Under the pieces are notes generated by a model. It was given only the letters and a program-made list of their open reading frames with translations. It was not told the DNA's origin and made no database searches. A program made the position numbers and the translations under genes. This document shows positions 15,948 through 25,208 of a stretch of 41,957 nt of DNA, in pieces. The first letter of the stretch is position 1; every line of letters starts with the position of its first letter. This stretch comes from a virus. Where the stretch lies: the IMG/VR virus record IMGVR_UViG_3300048028_000431, positions 1-41,957 of that record; one strand, written 5' to 3'.

Positions 15948-18527
15948 TTATTGACCACCTTGCCCCAGCATACTCATGATTTGTTCAGGAGAAGGCGCTG
16001 CTTGTTCTTGAGGCATTTCTTGTTGACTCATAATAGAAGCTTGTTGCTCTTGGCGAACTGGAAAAGGAGGTTGAGGTGCTATACCGCTTATTTGTGGCAT
16101 ATTCCCACCTAATGATTGTAGGTTTGAAACCATATTTTTATTTTCTTTTTCTTCAAAATCCGTAGCAGGAAGATTTTCTTTTCTTTGTTTTATCATCCTA
16201 CTTTGTTGAGTGGCTTGTTTTTCGGTTCTTTTGTCTTTTCTATCTTCTTTGAATTCTTCTCTATTTTTTATGACATCCGATTCAAGCCTCTTTAATTCCA
16301 TATCGAACCCATGCTTTATTTTTAAAAGCTCTGCTTCAACTTGAAGTTTAGCCTGCATTTTTTGTAAATCTAACTCAGCCTTCATTTGGGCCATTTGTTG
16401 TTCAGATTGAAGTTTAAATTGTTCTTCTTGCATTCTAGCTTGAGAAGCTGCTTGTGCAGATTTTGCATTTGCTTGAGATTGTATTTCTGCTACTTTTTGT
16501 TGCTTATCTAAATCTGCAGTTTCTTTTTTGATTTTTCTTAGTTTCAAAAGAGAGTTTGCTAATGTCAAGTCCTTAATAGTTCTAATATCAATAGCATCTT
16601 CAAGACCTATTAATCCAGCTGAAATAGATTGCTGTATGTTTTGTTCAAGTTGTTGCTTTTCTTCTTCATCTGGCTCTATTTCTATATAAATACCAAAATC
16701 GTGTAAATGTAGCATCTGAATATCTGCAATAATTTCAAAATTATTCTTACCAATCATTTTCGCAAAATCATCAGAAAAATCAGAATATTGAAGTATGTCT
16801 GATATTCTATAAGACATAGCTTCTGCAAGTCTTTTTGTAATTTGTATTCCAGATAAAACAACATGTCTTGTGGCTGTATTACTGTTTAAAGCAGCCATTT
16901 TTTGAATACCAACTAAAGCTCTTGAGTCTGGACTACTTCCATCTCTTGCTTCATTTATACCAGTAACGGCTCTTATCATGTTTAATTGGTAATTATACAT
17001 ATTAATAAGACTTGCTATTTTAGCATTTGAGCCACTACTTGTAAGTTCTTGTATTGGAACTCTTGCATTATTAAAATCTCCATCCTCAGTATAACTTCTA
17101 CCTATAACACTACCTGTCTGAAAGTACATTGATAGCGCTTCCGATGGGTTATAAGAAGCTCCATTTCCTAAATCAACACTATTTAAACCATCGGCATCTA
17201 TAAAAACCCCGTCTGGTATCATTTTAGCAACTACTTGTTGTAGTTTTAAATGCGTTAATTGTATTTGGTCGGCAAAAGGTATCATTCTTTTAACTAGAGA
17301 ATCAATATTTCCTTTTGATAGCTTTATAGCTGACACGATGTATGGGGGAATTGTTCTTTGAAATGCAGACTTAGGTCTAACCATATTGTTCATTACATTC
17401 CACTTAAGCAGAGTATTTGTACCTAAAACTAAAACTCCCTCATACCAAACATCGATTCTTCTAGAAACTTTTTTAAATCTTTCTTGTTGTTCTTCTGATG
17501 GGTTAAACTGAGAGTCTTTTTTTATTGCTTTTTGACCACCGTTATCGTTGTCTTTTATTTTGTAAGTAACTTCTTTGTCTGTTTTGTAACAAAAATAAAG
17601 CAAAGAAACATTTGACTTGTCTAAGCCGCTTTGTGTTGTTAGGTTTTGAGTACTTCTGTATCCGTTAAACCTACTTGCCATTTTAGATATTTCTTCAATT
17701 TCTTCTTGTGTAAGTCCAGGATTAATTTTTTTTATTTCAGTAACATGTACTGATTTTACTTCACCATAATAATAACAATTATTGAAGTTAGGGTCATCTG
17801 TAGGAGAGTAGACAAAATTAACTGGGTCTACATACTCCACTCTGACTCCGTTGTGTACATCAAAACAATGCTTTACAGCCGATATACCTAAAACAACATT
17901 ATCCTCATCAATTCTTCTTTTTATTTCATCATAGTTGTTGAGTTCAAATACAGATTTTATAGCAGCTTCTTCTGCAACCTCAACACCTTGTTTGTATTTT
18001 AGTTGCATATATAAATCCAACTCCTCAGAATTTTCTGGTAGTTGTTCTTCTGGATAATTGAAAGCATCAACACCAGTTGTATCCTTGATTTCTTTAAGTA
18101 TTGGTCTAGCAACCATGTCAGCTATAACATCTTGCTTAAAAGTTTCTCTTTCCATAGAGGAAATTGAGTCTATAGCTTCTACTTTTACATCAAGCAACCT
18201 ATTTGATATGCCGTTTACAACAACATCAACAAACTTAGGTATGATAGGTACAGGAGTCCAATCTAAATTAAGATAAGACAAGTCACCATTTATAGCTAAT
18301 TCATTTTTATACTTTTCTACTGGTTGCTCTCCTCTTGCGTAAAGTCTTCTTTTTAGGTATTCAGAGCGTAGTTCTCCATATCTGCTTCCACCATAATCTC
18401 TGGAAAACCATTCTGACTCAATAGCTTGACCAACTCTCAACCCATACTCGTATGAATCTTTTTCTTGGTCTGGAGCAAATTGATTAGGGAAACCGCCACC
18501 TGAACTGAATTTCGGCTTATTTATCAT
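15948..18527 (-). CDS. Portal protein
   Basis: The 859-aa protein lies 2 bases after the large terminase gene. The N-terminal part (residues about 25-120) includes YGLRVGQAIESEWFSRDYGG and WTPVPIIPKFVDVVVNGISN, typical of large portals in crAss-like phages. A central portal core contains DPVNFVYSPTDDPNFNNCYY and MIPDGVFIDADGLNSVDLGN. Residues about 640-760 are a long coiled coil rich in Gln, Ala, Glu and Lys. The C-terminus is Gln/Pro-rich (MSQQEMPQEQAAPSPEQIMS). The length, near 800-860 aa, fits crAss-like portals. The protein would form the dodecameric DNA gate at one capsid vertex. Order terminase, portal, scaffold, capsid supports the call. Confidence 0.9.
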   Translation of the reverse strand: MINKPKFSSGGGFPNQFAPDQEKDSYEYGLRVGQAIESEWFSRDYGGSRYGELRSEYLKRRLYARGEQPVEKYKNELAINGDLSYLNLDWTPVPIIPKFVDVVVNGISNRLLDVKVEAIDSISSMERETFKQDVIADMVARPILKEIKDTTGVDAFNYPEEQLPENSEELDLYMQLKYKQGVEVAEEAAIKSVFELNNYDEIKRRIDEDNVVLGISAVKHCFDVHNGVRVEYVDPVNFVYSPTDDPNFNNCYYYGEVKSVHVTEIKKINPGLTQEEIEEISKMASRFNGYRSTQNLTTQSGLDKSNVSLLYFCYKTDKEVTYKIKDNDNGGQKAIKKDSQFNPSEEQQERFKKVSRRIDVWYEGVLVLGTNTLLKWNVMNNMVRPKSAFQRTIPPYIVSAIKLSKGNIDSLVKRMIPFADQIQLTHLKLQQVVAKMIPDGVFIDADGLNSVDLGNGASYNPSEALSMYFQTGSVIGRSYTEDGDFNNARVPIQELTSSGSNAKIASLINMYNYQLNMIRAVTGINEARDGSSPDSRALVGIQKMAALNSNTATRHVVLSGIQITKRLAEAMSYRISDILQYSDFSDDFAKMIGKNNFEIIADIQMLHLHDFGIYIEIEPDEEEKQQLEQNIQQSISAGLIGLEDAIDIRTIKDLTLANSLLKLRKIKKETADLDKQQKVAEIQSQANAKSAQAASQARMQEEQFKLQSEQQMAQMKAELDLQKMQAKLQVEAELLKIKHGFDMELKRLESDVIKNREEFKEDRKDKRTEKQATQQSRMIKQRKENLPATDFEEKENKNMVSNLQSLGGNMPQISGIAPQPPFPVRQEQQASIMSQQEMPQEQAAPSPEQIMSMLGQGGQ

Positions 18528-18529
18528 AT

Positions 18530-20776
18530 TTATTTAATAATTTCACTAACAAAACCTTTGTTACTGTATTTCGCAAAGTTAAGATTTATTTGATTACGTT
18601 TTTCTTCACCTTTATTTTTAGTTGATTGATTTGCCATTATAGCAAAGCCTGAGCTCACCGTTGCATCAAACCTAGTTCTATTAGTGATATCGTAGTTAGC
18701 CCAATCCAACAAAGTTCTGTTAAAAAACATATTACCACAACTTCCAAAGTCAGCGCTTGCTTCATCTTTTAAAACTCCAACATGTGATTCTATGTAACTT
18801 TCAATGTTCTCTGCATGAACAGAAATCACAGCGCTTGATGAAGGTATCCCGCCAAGTTCTTTTTCTGATTTTGACAAAATATTTCTATGTTTATCTGGTC
18901 TATTTATTGAGAAAGCCCTATAGCCTCTTTCTTTTAAATAATACAAAATTCTTGGCTTGTTGTTTTCCAAAAGGATTGGCATGCCATAAAAATGCAAAGC
19001 CATAAGAACGTCTTCATAAAATATTTCAGCTGTTTGAGGTCTTGAAATATATTCTAAAAAAAACATGTTTGTAGGAGCGTCTTCCATATGAAACTTAGTC
19101 ATTCCATGAACAGAGCCTTTTGAACCACCACCACCTACAACACCTGATATATCATAAGAGTCACCACCAAATGAACCTATATGTTTGTTGCCTGGATATT
19201 TTTTTCCGTTTTTCTCTATAACATTATTTATTAAATCTTTAGAGGGAATCCAAGATAAAAAGAATCTACCTTTGTTTTCAGGTGAAAAAATAACTTCACT
19301 ATCTCTCACTCCTGCTTTCCAATGAAAATTACCTCTTGTGACTGTTGATTTTATAGCAAATGAGTCGTTATAATCTATTTGTTCATATATTCTAGTGAGA
19401 TTGAATAATGTATTTTTAGACTCATCCCTAAATGCATGAGATTCTGTTCTTGGGAATTGTCTATAAAATTCATTCAAGGCATCTGGGTCCTGCTTTAAAC
19501 TATCTACTTCATTTTGCCAATAATCAATAGCTCCTTGTGTTATATAATCTCCATAATTACTTAATAAAGGCTTGTTAGGGGTTTCGAATACAGGAAAACC
19601 ATACTTATCAATAAACCCCTCCATATTCCACTCCATAGGAATAAATAAATTGTACATACCGCTTTTGGTCTGTCCATTTGAATTTCTTGTATTAGGGTCT
19701 GAGTCGTAATATAGTTTTTTAAAGTTTTCACCTCCTTTGTCGAGTGCGTTTGAGGTAGAGCCCATCATACATTTACCTATAATCCTTCTACCTAATCTCA
19801 AACATGTTTTTGTTACCCTCCAATTATTAAGTATATTATCAGGCTTATCCCACTTACCGCTTTCATCATGCACCAGTAGGGCTAATTTTTCCCCATCATA
19901 ACTATTATCTCCTGTGTTTTTCCAATCAATAGTTGTATCTAATCCCTGTAAATCACTTATAGTGCTTGTGTTTGATATAGATTTCCTTGTTAGTTTTGAT
20001 GCTGGAACCCTATATGCAAGTTCGGATTTAGGTCTATCCATACCATCCTGTATGGGTTTGAAGAAAAAGGGATAATTTACAGATATAGGAACAACTTTGT
20101 CTGTAAACATTTTTTTAGCATCTGCACCCGTCTTAGACAGAATACCAAATCTTGAGTCAGACCTTATTGTTGCTTGATTAACTATTTCTGCAGAAGACAT
20201 AAATGAAAAACCAGAACGTCTGTTTTTTAAATAACACATTCCGTAACACCTGATGTCAGCCTTACACGCTTCCCAATATATAAAAAATAACCTATTTGAT
20301 TCTCTGAAATCTGGCTTGCCTACATCAATTTTTGTCCATTGAAGATACATGTAATGTGTGCCTGTAATATATGTGGGTACCCCATTATTCTTAAACCAAA
20401 AGCCATTTTCTCTTCTATCAAACTCTTCTTCTATATAAGGAACCCATTTTTCCTTATATTCTTTATTCATTTCATTCCATTGAAATATAGTTTGAAGTGG
20501 TTTTAATGCTTTAGGATACTCTTTTGCCTCCCAGTACTGTTCCTTTTTTAAATTATTTCTAGAGTATATGTTTTTTGGCTCTTTAGGTAAGCCTATAAAA
20601 ATACCGTTTACATGAATTATATCACCAACGGTTCCGTTTTTTGATATTACAACAATGTTTCTTTTATCATCATAACCATATTTAAAAGACTTAGATTTGT
20701 TTTGTTTCTCTAGGTCTTTTTTATCAACATGTGTAGTTGTTGTTGTATATAAGCTATTTAGACCTTCTTTCTGCAA
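18530..20776 (-). CDS. terL: Terminase large subunit (ATPase and nuclease)
   Basis: The 748-aa packaging motor carries a deviant Walker A at about residues 184-191 (KNRRSGFS, with no classical GKT/S). The Walker B is LALLVHDE at 298-305 with Asp304 and Glu305, and a coupling motif MGSTSN follows. The C-terminal RNase H-like nuclease begins near 535 with GGDSYDISG (Asp539 a likely metal ligand), then LLDWANYD near the end. The (R/K)RxxGFS form of Walker A recurs in Bacteroidota phage terminases. Its start overlaps the 3' end of the small helical gene by 23 bases, and the portal gene follows 2 bases after its stop. The missing Walker lysine seems normal for this group and is not decay. Confidence 0.93.
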   Translation of the reverse strand: MQKEGLNSLYTTTTTHVDKKDLEKQNKSKSFKYGYDDKRNIVVISKNGTVGDIIHVNGIFIGLPKEPKNIYSRNNLKKEQYWEAKEYPKALKPLQTIFQWNEMNKEYKEKWVPYIEEEFDRRENGFWFKNNGVPTYITGTHYMYLQWTKIDVGKPDFRESNRLFFIYWEACKADIRCYGMCYLKNRRSGFSFMSSAEIVNQATIRSDSRFGILSKTGADAKKMFTDKVVPISVNYPFFFKPIQDGMDRPKSELAYRVPASKLTRKSISNTSTISDLQGLDTTIDWKNTGDNSYDGEKLALLVHDESGKWDKPDNILNNWRVTKTCLRLGRRIIGKCMMGSTSNALDKGGENFKKLYYDSDPNTRNSNGQTKSGMYNLFIPMEWNMEGFIDKYGFPVFETPNKPLLSNYGDYITQGAIDYWQNEVDSLKQDPDALNEFYRQFPRTESHAFRDESKNTLFNLTRIYEQIDYNDSFAIKSTVTRGNFHWKAGVRDSEVIFSPENKGRFFLSWIPSKDLINNVIEKNGKKYPGNKHIGSFGGDSYDISGVVGGGGSKGSVHGMTKFHMEDAPTNMFFLEYISRPQTAEIFYEDVLMALHFYGMPILLENNKPRILYYLKERGYRAFSINRPDKHRNILSKSEKELGGIPSSSAVISVHAENIESYIESHVGVLKDEASADFGSCGNMFFNRTLLDWANYDITNRTRFDATVSSGFAIMANQSTKNKGEEKRNQINLNFAKYSNKGFVSEIIK

Positions 20777-21032
20777 AACCTCCAGTTAAACTTTTTTTCT
20801 CTTCTTCAGGATTCTCAAGCATATTTTTTTCATTTTCAATCCTGTTTAATATTTCAAAAGCGTCAAAGATTGCAAGTTTTTTTGTTGCAGCAGCGTTTTT
20901 TAATCTATCTGCAGCCAGCTCATCTTCTGGGTCTGGCTTTATAATCTCCTCTTCAGCAACTTTAATTAATTGTCTTACAGCCTCATGACCAGCTTTTATA
21001 ATTCTTTCTTTTATTTCCTTAGAATCTATCAT
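20754..21032 (-). CDS. Small helical protein directly upstream of terL, candidate small terminase
   Basis: I prefer the ATG at 21032 because it overlaps the previous stop as ATGA, giving 92 aa; an in-frame ATG 12 bases upstream is the alternative. The protein is almost all helix (KEIKERIIKAGHEAVRQLIK) with an acidic PDPEDE turn at about 35-40. A second helix pair follows (RLKNAAATKKLAIFDAFEIL) and the tail is basic. There is no recognisable helix-turn-helix. Its 3' end overlaps terL by 23 bases, so translation is probably coupled. Position, size and helical content fit a small terminase subunit or packaging helper; sequence alone does not prove it. Confidence 0.6.
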   Translation of the reverse strand: MIDSKEIKERIIKAGHEAVRQLIKVAEEEIIKPDPEDELAADRLKNAAATKKLAIFDAFEILNRIENEKNMLENPEEEKKSLTGGFAERRSK

Positions 21033-21586
21033 AATATTGCGCATATATCATTAGTTTTCATTCTATACAAAACTTCGTCGCCTATAGTAAATTTGTATTC
21101 ACTATTTTTTCTGAAGTTTACTTTGTCGCCTTTAAAAACACCTAATTTATTTAAATTGTAATTATCATAAGCAATTACACCAGTATTATCTTCTAAAGAA
21201 TCTTCATATAAATAAGTGTCTTCTTTTGTGATTGGCTTTACAAAACAATTGTCTCCAACGGCATTCCATTGTTTTCCGTTATTATATAGATAAAACTGAA
21301 ACTCATCTATAAAATATAATCCGTCCTTAAAATAGTTAGGTGATTTTTTTGGGTTACCCTTCATATCGTAATATATTCTAAATATATTGTGATGAACAAT
21401 AATTGAATCGCCTTTTGATATCTCTCCTTTATGTCTTTGTGGCACATAAATAATCTCAGCGTGTCTATTGACATGCTCGTGATTCTCGACAGTCGAGTTC
21501 ACAATCACTTGCTGACCAGCGATTTCAATCTCATTATTATACTCAGAACCAAGTGGTTTGACTATAAAATAATACGGAGATTGCAT
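21029..21586 (-). CDS. Tandem GroES-like (co-chaperonin fold) protein
   Basis: The 185-aa protein reads as two beta-barrel halves. The second (about 112-185) contains CFVKPI, then GVFKGDKVNFRKNSEYKFTI and GDEVLYRMKTNDICAIL. These line up with the GroES ending GDxVxF, Y, (D/E)EVLxM, DIxAI. The first half shows the same outline: YFIVKP at residues 6-11, AEIIYVP, then ISKGDSIIVHHN. Neither half has an obvious IVL-type mobile-loop tripeptide, so GroEL binding is uncertain. It overlaps the helical pre-terminase gene by 4 bases and lies in the packaging operon, far from the groEL cluster. The fold assignment is mine by eye. Confidence 0.6.
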   Translation of the reverse strand: MQSPYYFIVKPLGSEYNNEIEIAGQQVIVNSTVENHEHVNRHAEIIYVPQRHKGEISKGDSIIVHHNIFRIYYDMKGNPKKSPNYFKDGLYFIDEFQFYLYNNGKQWNAVGDNCFVKPITKEDTYLYEDSLEDNTGVIAYDNYNLNKLGVFKGDKVNFRKNSEYKFTIGDEVLYRMKTNDICAIL

Positions 21587-21587
21587 T

Positions 21588-21812
21588 TTAAAAATGTATA
21601 TTATACTCTATGGAAACAGGAATGTTTTTATTAAATTCCTTCCATAAGTAAAGTTCATTATCTTTTTCGATATGTATAAGAAAAGATTCTTTTTCAGAAC
21701 TAAACTCAATGAGGTGAATTTCATATTTACCATTAAGCACAGACTGGCCTAAGATATAATGCATCGCACTTCCTTTATAATCAGCTCCTATGGATATTTT
21801 TCTTATCTGCAA
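21588..21812 (-). CDS. Small hypothetical protein of the packaging operon (74 aa)
   Basis: The 74-aa protein starts MQIRKISIGADYKGSAMHYI and looks beta-rich (YEIHLIEF, SFLIHIEKD, PVSIEYNIHF). No membrane segment or motif is seen. It lies 1 base from both neighbours, so it is clearly part of the operon. I do not recognise the family. Neighbouring genes suggest a packaging or head-assembly accessory. Confidence 0.6.
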   Translation of the reverse strand: MQIRKISIGADYKGSAMHYILGQSVLNGKYEIHLIEFSSEKESFLIHIEKDNELYLWKEFNKNIPVSIEYNIHF

Positions 21813-21813
21813 T

Positions 21814-22077
21814 TTACTCGGAATCTAATTTTATCTCTCCTGTATCTAAGTTCAAAGTGCCTTTTCCATGCTGCTCCTCAAGAGCCTTCATTATGTTTTG
21901 CAGATTATCCCCTATTTCATGGAGTTGGTGTAGTATTAAATGTTTTTTAACAGATAGAGAACCAATTTCCAACTGTAAGTTAGATTGGGTTCTTCTAATC
22001 TCTTTTATTTGGTTGAGGATTTTTTCGTCAATAACGACTGAGGCCTGTACAGGCACTGATTTTGTTTTTTTTGCCAT
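21814..22077 (-). CDS. Small coiled-coil protein, first gene of the packaging operon (87 aa)
   Basis: The 87-aa protein has a basic start (MAKKTKSVPVQASVVIDEKI), then a long helix with regular hydrophobic spacing (LQLEIGSLSVKKHLILHQLH and LQNIMKALEEQHGK). The tail is LNLDTGEIKLDSE. It is probably an oligomeric coiled coil. It follows a -7 element by 24 bases and is the promoter-proximal gene of the packaging operon. Function unknown; a small terminase-like role is an alternative to the 92-aa gene next to terL. Confidence 0.6.
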   Translation of the reverse strand: MAKKTKSVPVQASVVIDEKILNQIKEIRRTQSNLQLEIGSLSVKKHLILHQLHEIGDNLQNIMKALEEQHGKGTLNLDTGEIKLDSE

Positions 22078-22101
22078 TTTATTTAAGATTTAATTTATAT
22101 A

Positions 22102-22109
22102 CAAATATA
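22102..22109 (-). promoter_or_regulatory. Bacteroidota-type -7 promoter element (TATATTTG)
   Basis: The minus strand reads TATATTTG 24 bases before the 87-aa gene, in a 49-base gap after the stop of the preceding gene. Spacing and sequence match the site at 4624-4631. It probably drives the packaging operon. Confidence 0.5.
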
Positions 22110-22126
22110 CTAAAAATAAGAATCGA

Positions 22127-22465
22127 TTACCAAGGAGTATTTTTTCTTTCTATAGTTGGTGTAACCATTTCATCTATTTCATTTGAAAGAGCGGTTTTTA
22201 ACTCTTCAGCATTTAAGCCTTCATTAAGCCAAGCTTTAACATCAGACTCTTTTAAGTCATCAAACTCTATATAGTTTTCAGAATCTGGTTCTCCAATATC
22301 AAGACTTCCTGGTACGGAGGCTATGTAAGGATTGTTATTTTCGTCTAAATCATCATCACTAACACATTTGTATCTGTAGTGTATTTGATAAACAACGTCA
22401 TTAAGAGAATCTTTTTCTTTATGAACATCCAATGCTTTTATTTCCCAAGTATATGTTTTTGCCAT
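22127..22465 (-). CDS. Conserved small phage protein ending in PW (112 aa)
   Basis: The 112-aa acidic protein starts MAKTYTWEIKALDVHKEKDS, continues VVYQIHYRYKCVSDDD, has YIEFDDLKESDVKAWLNEGL, and ends RKNTPW. I remember this outline, TWxIxxLD, then DVVxxIHYRY, LxExxVxxWL and a final PW, from small proteins of unknown function in many marine phages, often near tail-fibre genes. It lies between the collagen-like gene and the packaging promoter. A tail assembly role is only suggested by context. Confidence 0.6.
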   Translation of the reverse strand: MAKTYTWEIKALDVHKEKDSLNDVVYQIHYRYKCVSDDDLDENNNPYIASVPGSLDIGEPDSENYIEFDDLKESDVKAWLNEGLNAEELKTALSNEIDEMVTPTIERKNTPW

Positions 22466-22471
22466 AATATA

Positions 22472-23032
22472 TTATTTTACTGTTTTTAATAAACCATTTT
22501 CAAAAGTCCAGGTTTCTTTACCAACTGTTCTTTGACCTTTAAATCCACTTACAGAAGCGTCACTACCGTTTTTACCATCAGCACCAGCTGGTCCTGTAGG
22601 TCCAGTAGCACCTTGTATTCCTTGAGGTCCTTGTGCACCAGTATCGCCCTTAGCCCCATCACTACCATTTGTACCGTTTGAACCTGCTGGACCTTGAGCT
22701 CCTGTGTCACCTTTTGGACCTTGAGCTCCAGTATCTCCTTTAGCACCTTGTGATGCCGCAGATGAAGAGTCTTTACCAAAAGCATCTTTTATAAAAGCGT
22801 GCAACTCTTCAACATCAGCTCTTAAATCTTCAACTTGTTTTAGTAAAAATTTATTAGATTGATACAATCCATCATCATTAAAAACATCACTAATATCTGT
22901 TAAAGCAGCAAGCTCATCTGATTTTTCTTTAGAAATAGTTATTTCTCCATCACCTCCTTTAGAAGCTGACGCCCCTGAACTGCCTTCTTTAAATAATTTT
23001 TTACCTCTTATATTGTCATTTATACTAGCCAT
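22472..23032 (-). CDS. Collagen-like fibre protein
   Basis: The 186-aa protein has an N-terminal region (1-95) with a predicted coiled coil at about 60-85 ([20 protein letters not shown]), probably a trimerization helix. About 21 uninterrupted Gly-X-Y triplets follow at 96-158 ([20 protein letters not shown] type), then a short C-terminal cap containing [16 protein letters not shown]. Collagen-like triple helices are known rigid spacers in phage fibres. It sits 2 bases after the 721-aa fibre gene in the same operon, so it is probably an appendage or fibre linker. The DNA repeats of the triplets may recombine and change length. Confidence 0.8.
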   Translation of the reverse strand: MASINDNIRGKKLFKEGSSGASASKGGDGEITISKEKSDELAALTDISDVFNDDGLYQSNKFLLKQVEDLRADVEELHAFIKDAFGKDSSSAASQGAKGDTGAQGPKGDTGAQGPAGSNGTNGSDGAKGDTGAQGPQGIQGATGPTGPAGADGKNGSDASVSGFKGQRTVGKETWTFENGLLKTVK

Positions 23033-23033
23033 A

Positions 23034-25199
23034 TTAATCTTTATTATACTCTATTACTACAGTGTATGTAAAACCATACAAATATCTATTACCTCCGTTT
23101 GTCTGAAAACCAAGCTTATATTTATCGCCTTCGCTAAAAGTAATATCTGTATTAGCAAACTCCTTTACAACCTTCATTGATGTGCTGGCCGCGTTTGTTA
23201 CTGTTCCTGCGAATGTAGTTAGCTGAGTACTTCCGTTCTTTGCCCACCTAAAAGTTACACTTGTTGCTTGAGGTGCTGAACCACTAGCCCATCTCATTAT
23301 TATTTTTATTACTCTTCCATCATAAGGAGCAATCCAGGTGTTATAATATTGGTTACTTGTTGTTTCAACAATATAGTTTGTTGGAATCCAATATACAGTG
23401 CTAGAGCTTGATGAGCTACTATGATAGAAACCACCATGATGAAAAGCAGGAACATATCCTTTTAACCCACCATCAGCCTTTACAACTCCATTAACATGTA
23501 GTTTTTCTGAAATGTTAGCTGCATCAAAACCAACTCCTACATTTCCACCTAATGGCTGTAAGGCTATGTTTCTTGCTGCGTTTGAGCTTTTTCTTGCTTG
23601 CATCCATAAATTATATGGACTTGAATTACTTAATCCTATTGCAAGTTCAGAATTTTCATTTTGAAAAATTTGACCACATGAAGCCCCAAAAGTTAAACTT
23701 GCAGCAGTTGTGCTTGGCGAATCCACATGCAGTGTGGCATTAGGAGATGTGGTTTGTATACCAACATTTCCTCCAGACTCAATACGCATTCTTTCTGTTC
23801 CGTTATTAGTTTGGAACGACATAAAACCTCCTGTAGTACTACCTCCTCTAAAGAATGCTATACTTGTATTTTCAGTGGTATTATAATATAAACCATGTCT
23901 AAACACTACTGTATTAGTAGCGGAGCTTTCTACAGCTGTACTTAAACGGAAAGTTGTTTCATTTGAATTTTGTATAGTGTGTGCTACAGAACCAACTGTG
24001 CCTTTTATTGTTACTGTAGCATCTGTGTTGTCTGTTCCTACTGATAAACTTCCATTTTGAATAGACACATCACCATTGTGCTCCAAACGTAATATATTAT
24101 CAGTACTTCCACCGTCACTTCTAAACTCTAACGCCCTTTGAAACATTATTTGTGAGTTTCTAGTATCTCCGATTGAGTCGCTTTGAGCTAAGGTTATATA
24201 TCCATTTTGCCCTGTTTCACCTACTATCAAATCTGTACTGGTTCTTATTGTACCAGTAACATCAAGTGGTTTACCAGGATTTGTATTTCGAATCCCAAAA
24301 TTACCATTATTATCAACTACAGAATATATGGTCAATGCAGAAGCTGTCCCCCACTCTTGTATATTACTAGAATTAACTCCACCCCTTAATACTAAAGCTT
24401 TGGATTGACTTGACGTTATTTCGCAAGCTACACCACTTGCATCTATGTCTACTTGTGCATCAACATTAAGAGTGGTTCCATTATAAGTTAAATTAGAAAC
24501 CCCTTCAATTGTTGTTGCGTCTGTCCATATAGCTAATTGGTTGTTTGCTGGAGTGCCTGTGTTAGATACATTACCACCTCCTGTGCCTGCGCCTATATCA
24601 CTCAACACTTGAGATGCAGACCTATATTTTACCTCTCCATTTGAATCAGCTATTAAAAATTTTGAGCCCTGAGAAGTTAAATTACTTATAGTGTCTATTC
24701 TAACATTACCGCCTACATGAAATGTACTGTCTGGGCTAGTATTATTGATACCCACATACCCATTAGAGGCAAGAATAGTCATTCTTTCGGCATTAGAATA
24801 AGGAGAAGAAGTTCCTCTTGTTCTAAATTTTAAGTCATGAGATGTGTTTGATATAATGTTTGGCCCTACGCCTGCAGTGCTTCCCTCAAAATGTAAGCCT
24901 TGACTTCCCTGAAGACCTATAGCTCCACCCACATCAAATAAAAACGCAGGGTCTTGACTGCTTATACCAACGCGTCTACTATTGGTGTCGTCAAAAGTCA
25001 TATAGATTTGAGGAGCGCCATCGCCTCCACTAGAACCCATAAAATGAGTCTTTCCTTTTGAGTTTTCTATATACCCTGTTGTTCCCGCATGGACAAGCCT
25101 AATGCCTGATACGGAGGATTCATTAGCCTTTACTACAAGAGCATTATAAACATTTAAGTCTTGCTCGGCATCAACCCTGGATTTGAATTTTATTGACAT
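23034..25199 (-). CDS. Long tail-fibre protein with repeated GNVGIxTTSP-LHVxG modules
   Basis: The 721-aa protein is rich in Ser, Thr, Asn and Gly. A fibre repeat, G(N/Y)(V/F)GIxxTxPxxxLHVxG, recurs near residues 75, 146, 297, 478 and 550 (for example [15 protein letters not shown]). Such repeats are seen in trimeric beta-structured fibres. The C-terminal 150 residues (from about [11 protein letters not shown]) form a distinct beta-rich head with [16 protein letters not shown] and ending [10 protein letters not shown], a likely receptor-binding tip. There is no S74 intramolecular chaperone domain. It lies between another fibre gene and the collagen-like gene and probably takes part in host recognition. 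Confidence 0.75.
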   Translation of the reverse strand: MSIKFKSRVDAEQDLNVYNALVVKANESSVSGIRLVHAGTTGYIENSKGKTHFMGSSGGDGAPQIYMTFDDTNSRRVGISSQDPAFLFDVGGAIGLQGSQGLHFEGSTAGVGPNIISNTSHDLKFRTRGTSSPYSNAERMTILASNGYVGINNTSPDSTFHVGGNVRIDTISNLTSQGSKFLIADSNGEVKYRSASQVLSDIGAGTGGGNVSNTGTPANNQLAIWTDATTIEGVSNLTYNGTTLNVDAQVDIDASGVACEITSSQSKALVLRGGVNSSNIQEWGTASALTIYSVVDNNGNFGIRNTNPGKPLDVTGTIRTSTDLIVGETGQNGYITLAQSDSIGDTRNSQIMFQRALEFRSDGGSTDNILRLEHNGDVSIQNGSLSVGTDNTDATVTIKGTVGSVAHTIQNSNETTFRLSTAVESSATNTVVFRHGLYYNTTENTSIAFFRGGSTTGGFMSFQTNNGTERMRIESGGNVGIQTTSPNATLHVDSPSTTAASLTFGASCGQIFQNENSELAIGLSNSSPYNLWMQARKSSNAARNIALQPLGGNVGVGFDAANISEKLHVNGVVKADGGLKGYVPAFHHGGFYHSSSSSSSTVYWIPTNYIVETTSNQYYNTWIAPYDGRVIKIIMRWASGSAPQATSVTFRWAKNGSTQLTTFAGTVTNAASTSMKVVKEFANTDITFSEGDKYKLGFQTNGGNRYLYGFTYTVVIEYNKD

Positions 25200-25208
25200 A
25201 AATTAAAT

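Noticed and set aside
18530-20776. Terminase inactivation because Walker A lacks the GKT/S lysine
   Set aside because: The KNRRSGFS form recurs in terminases of this phage group as I recall, and Walker B and nuclease residues are intact.
22549-22785. A 78-codon minus frame inside the collagen-like gene
   Set aside because: It is a repetitive shadow of the Gly-X-Y DNA repeats in another frame.
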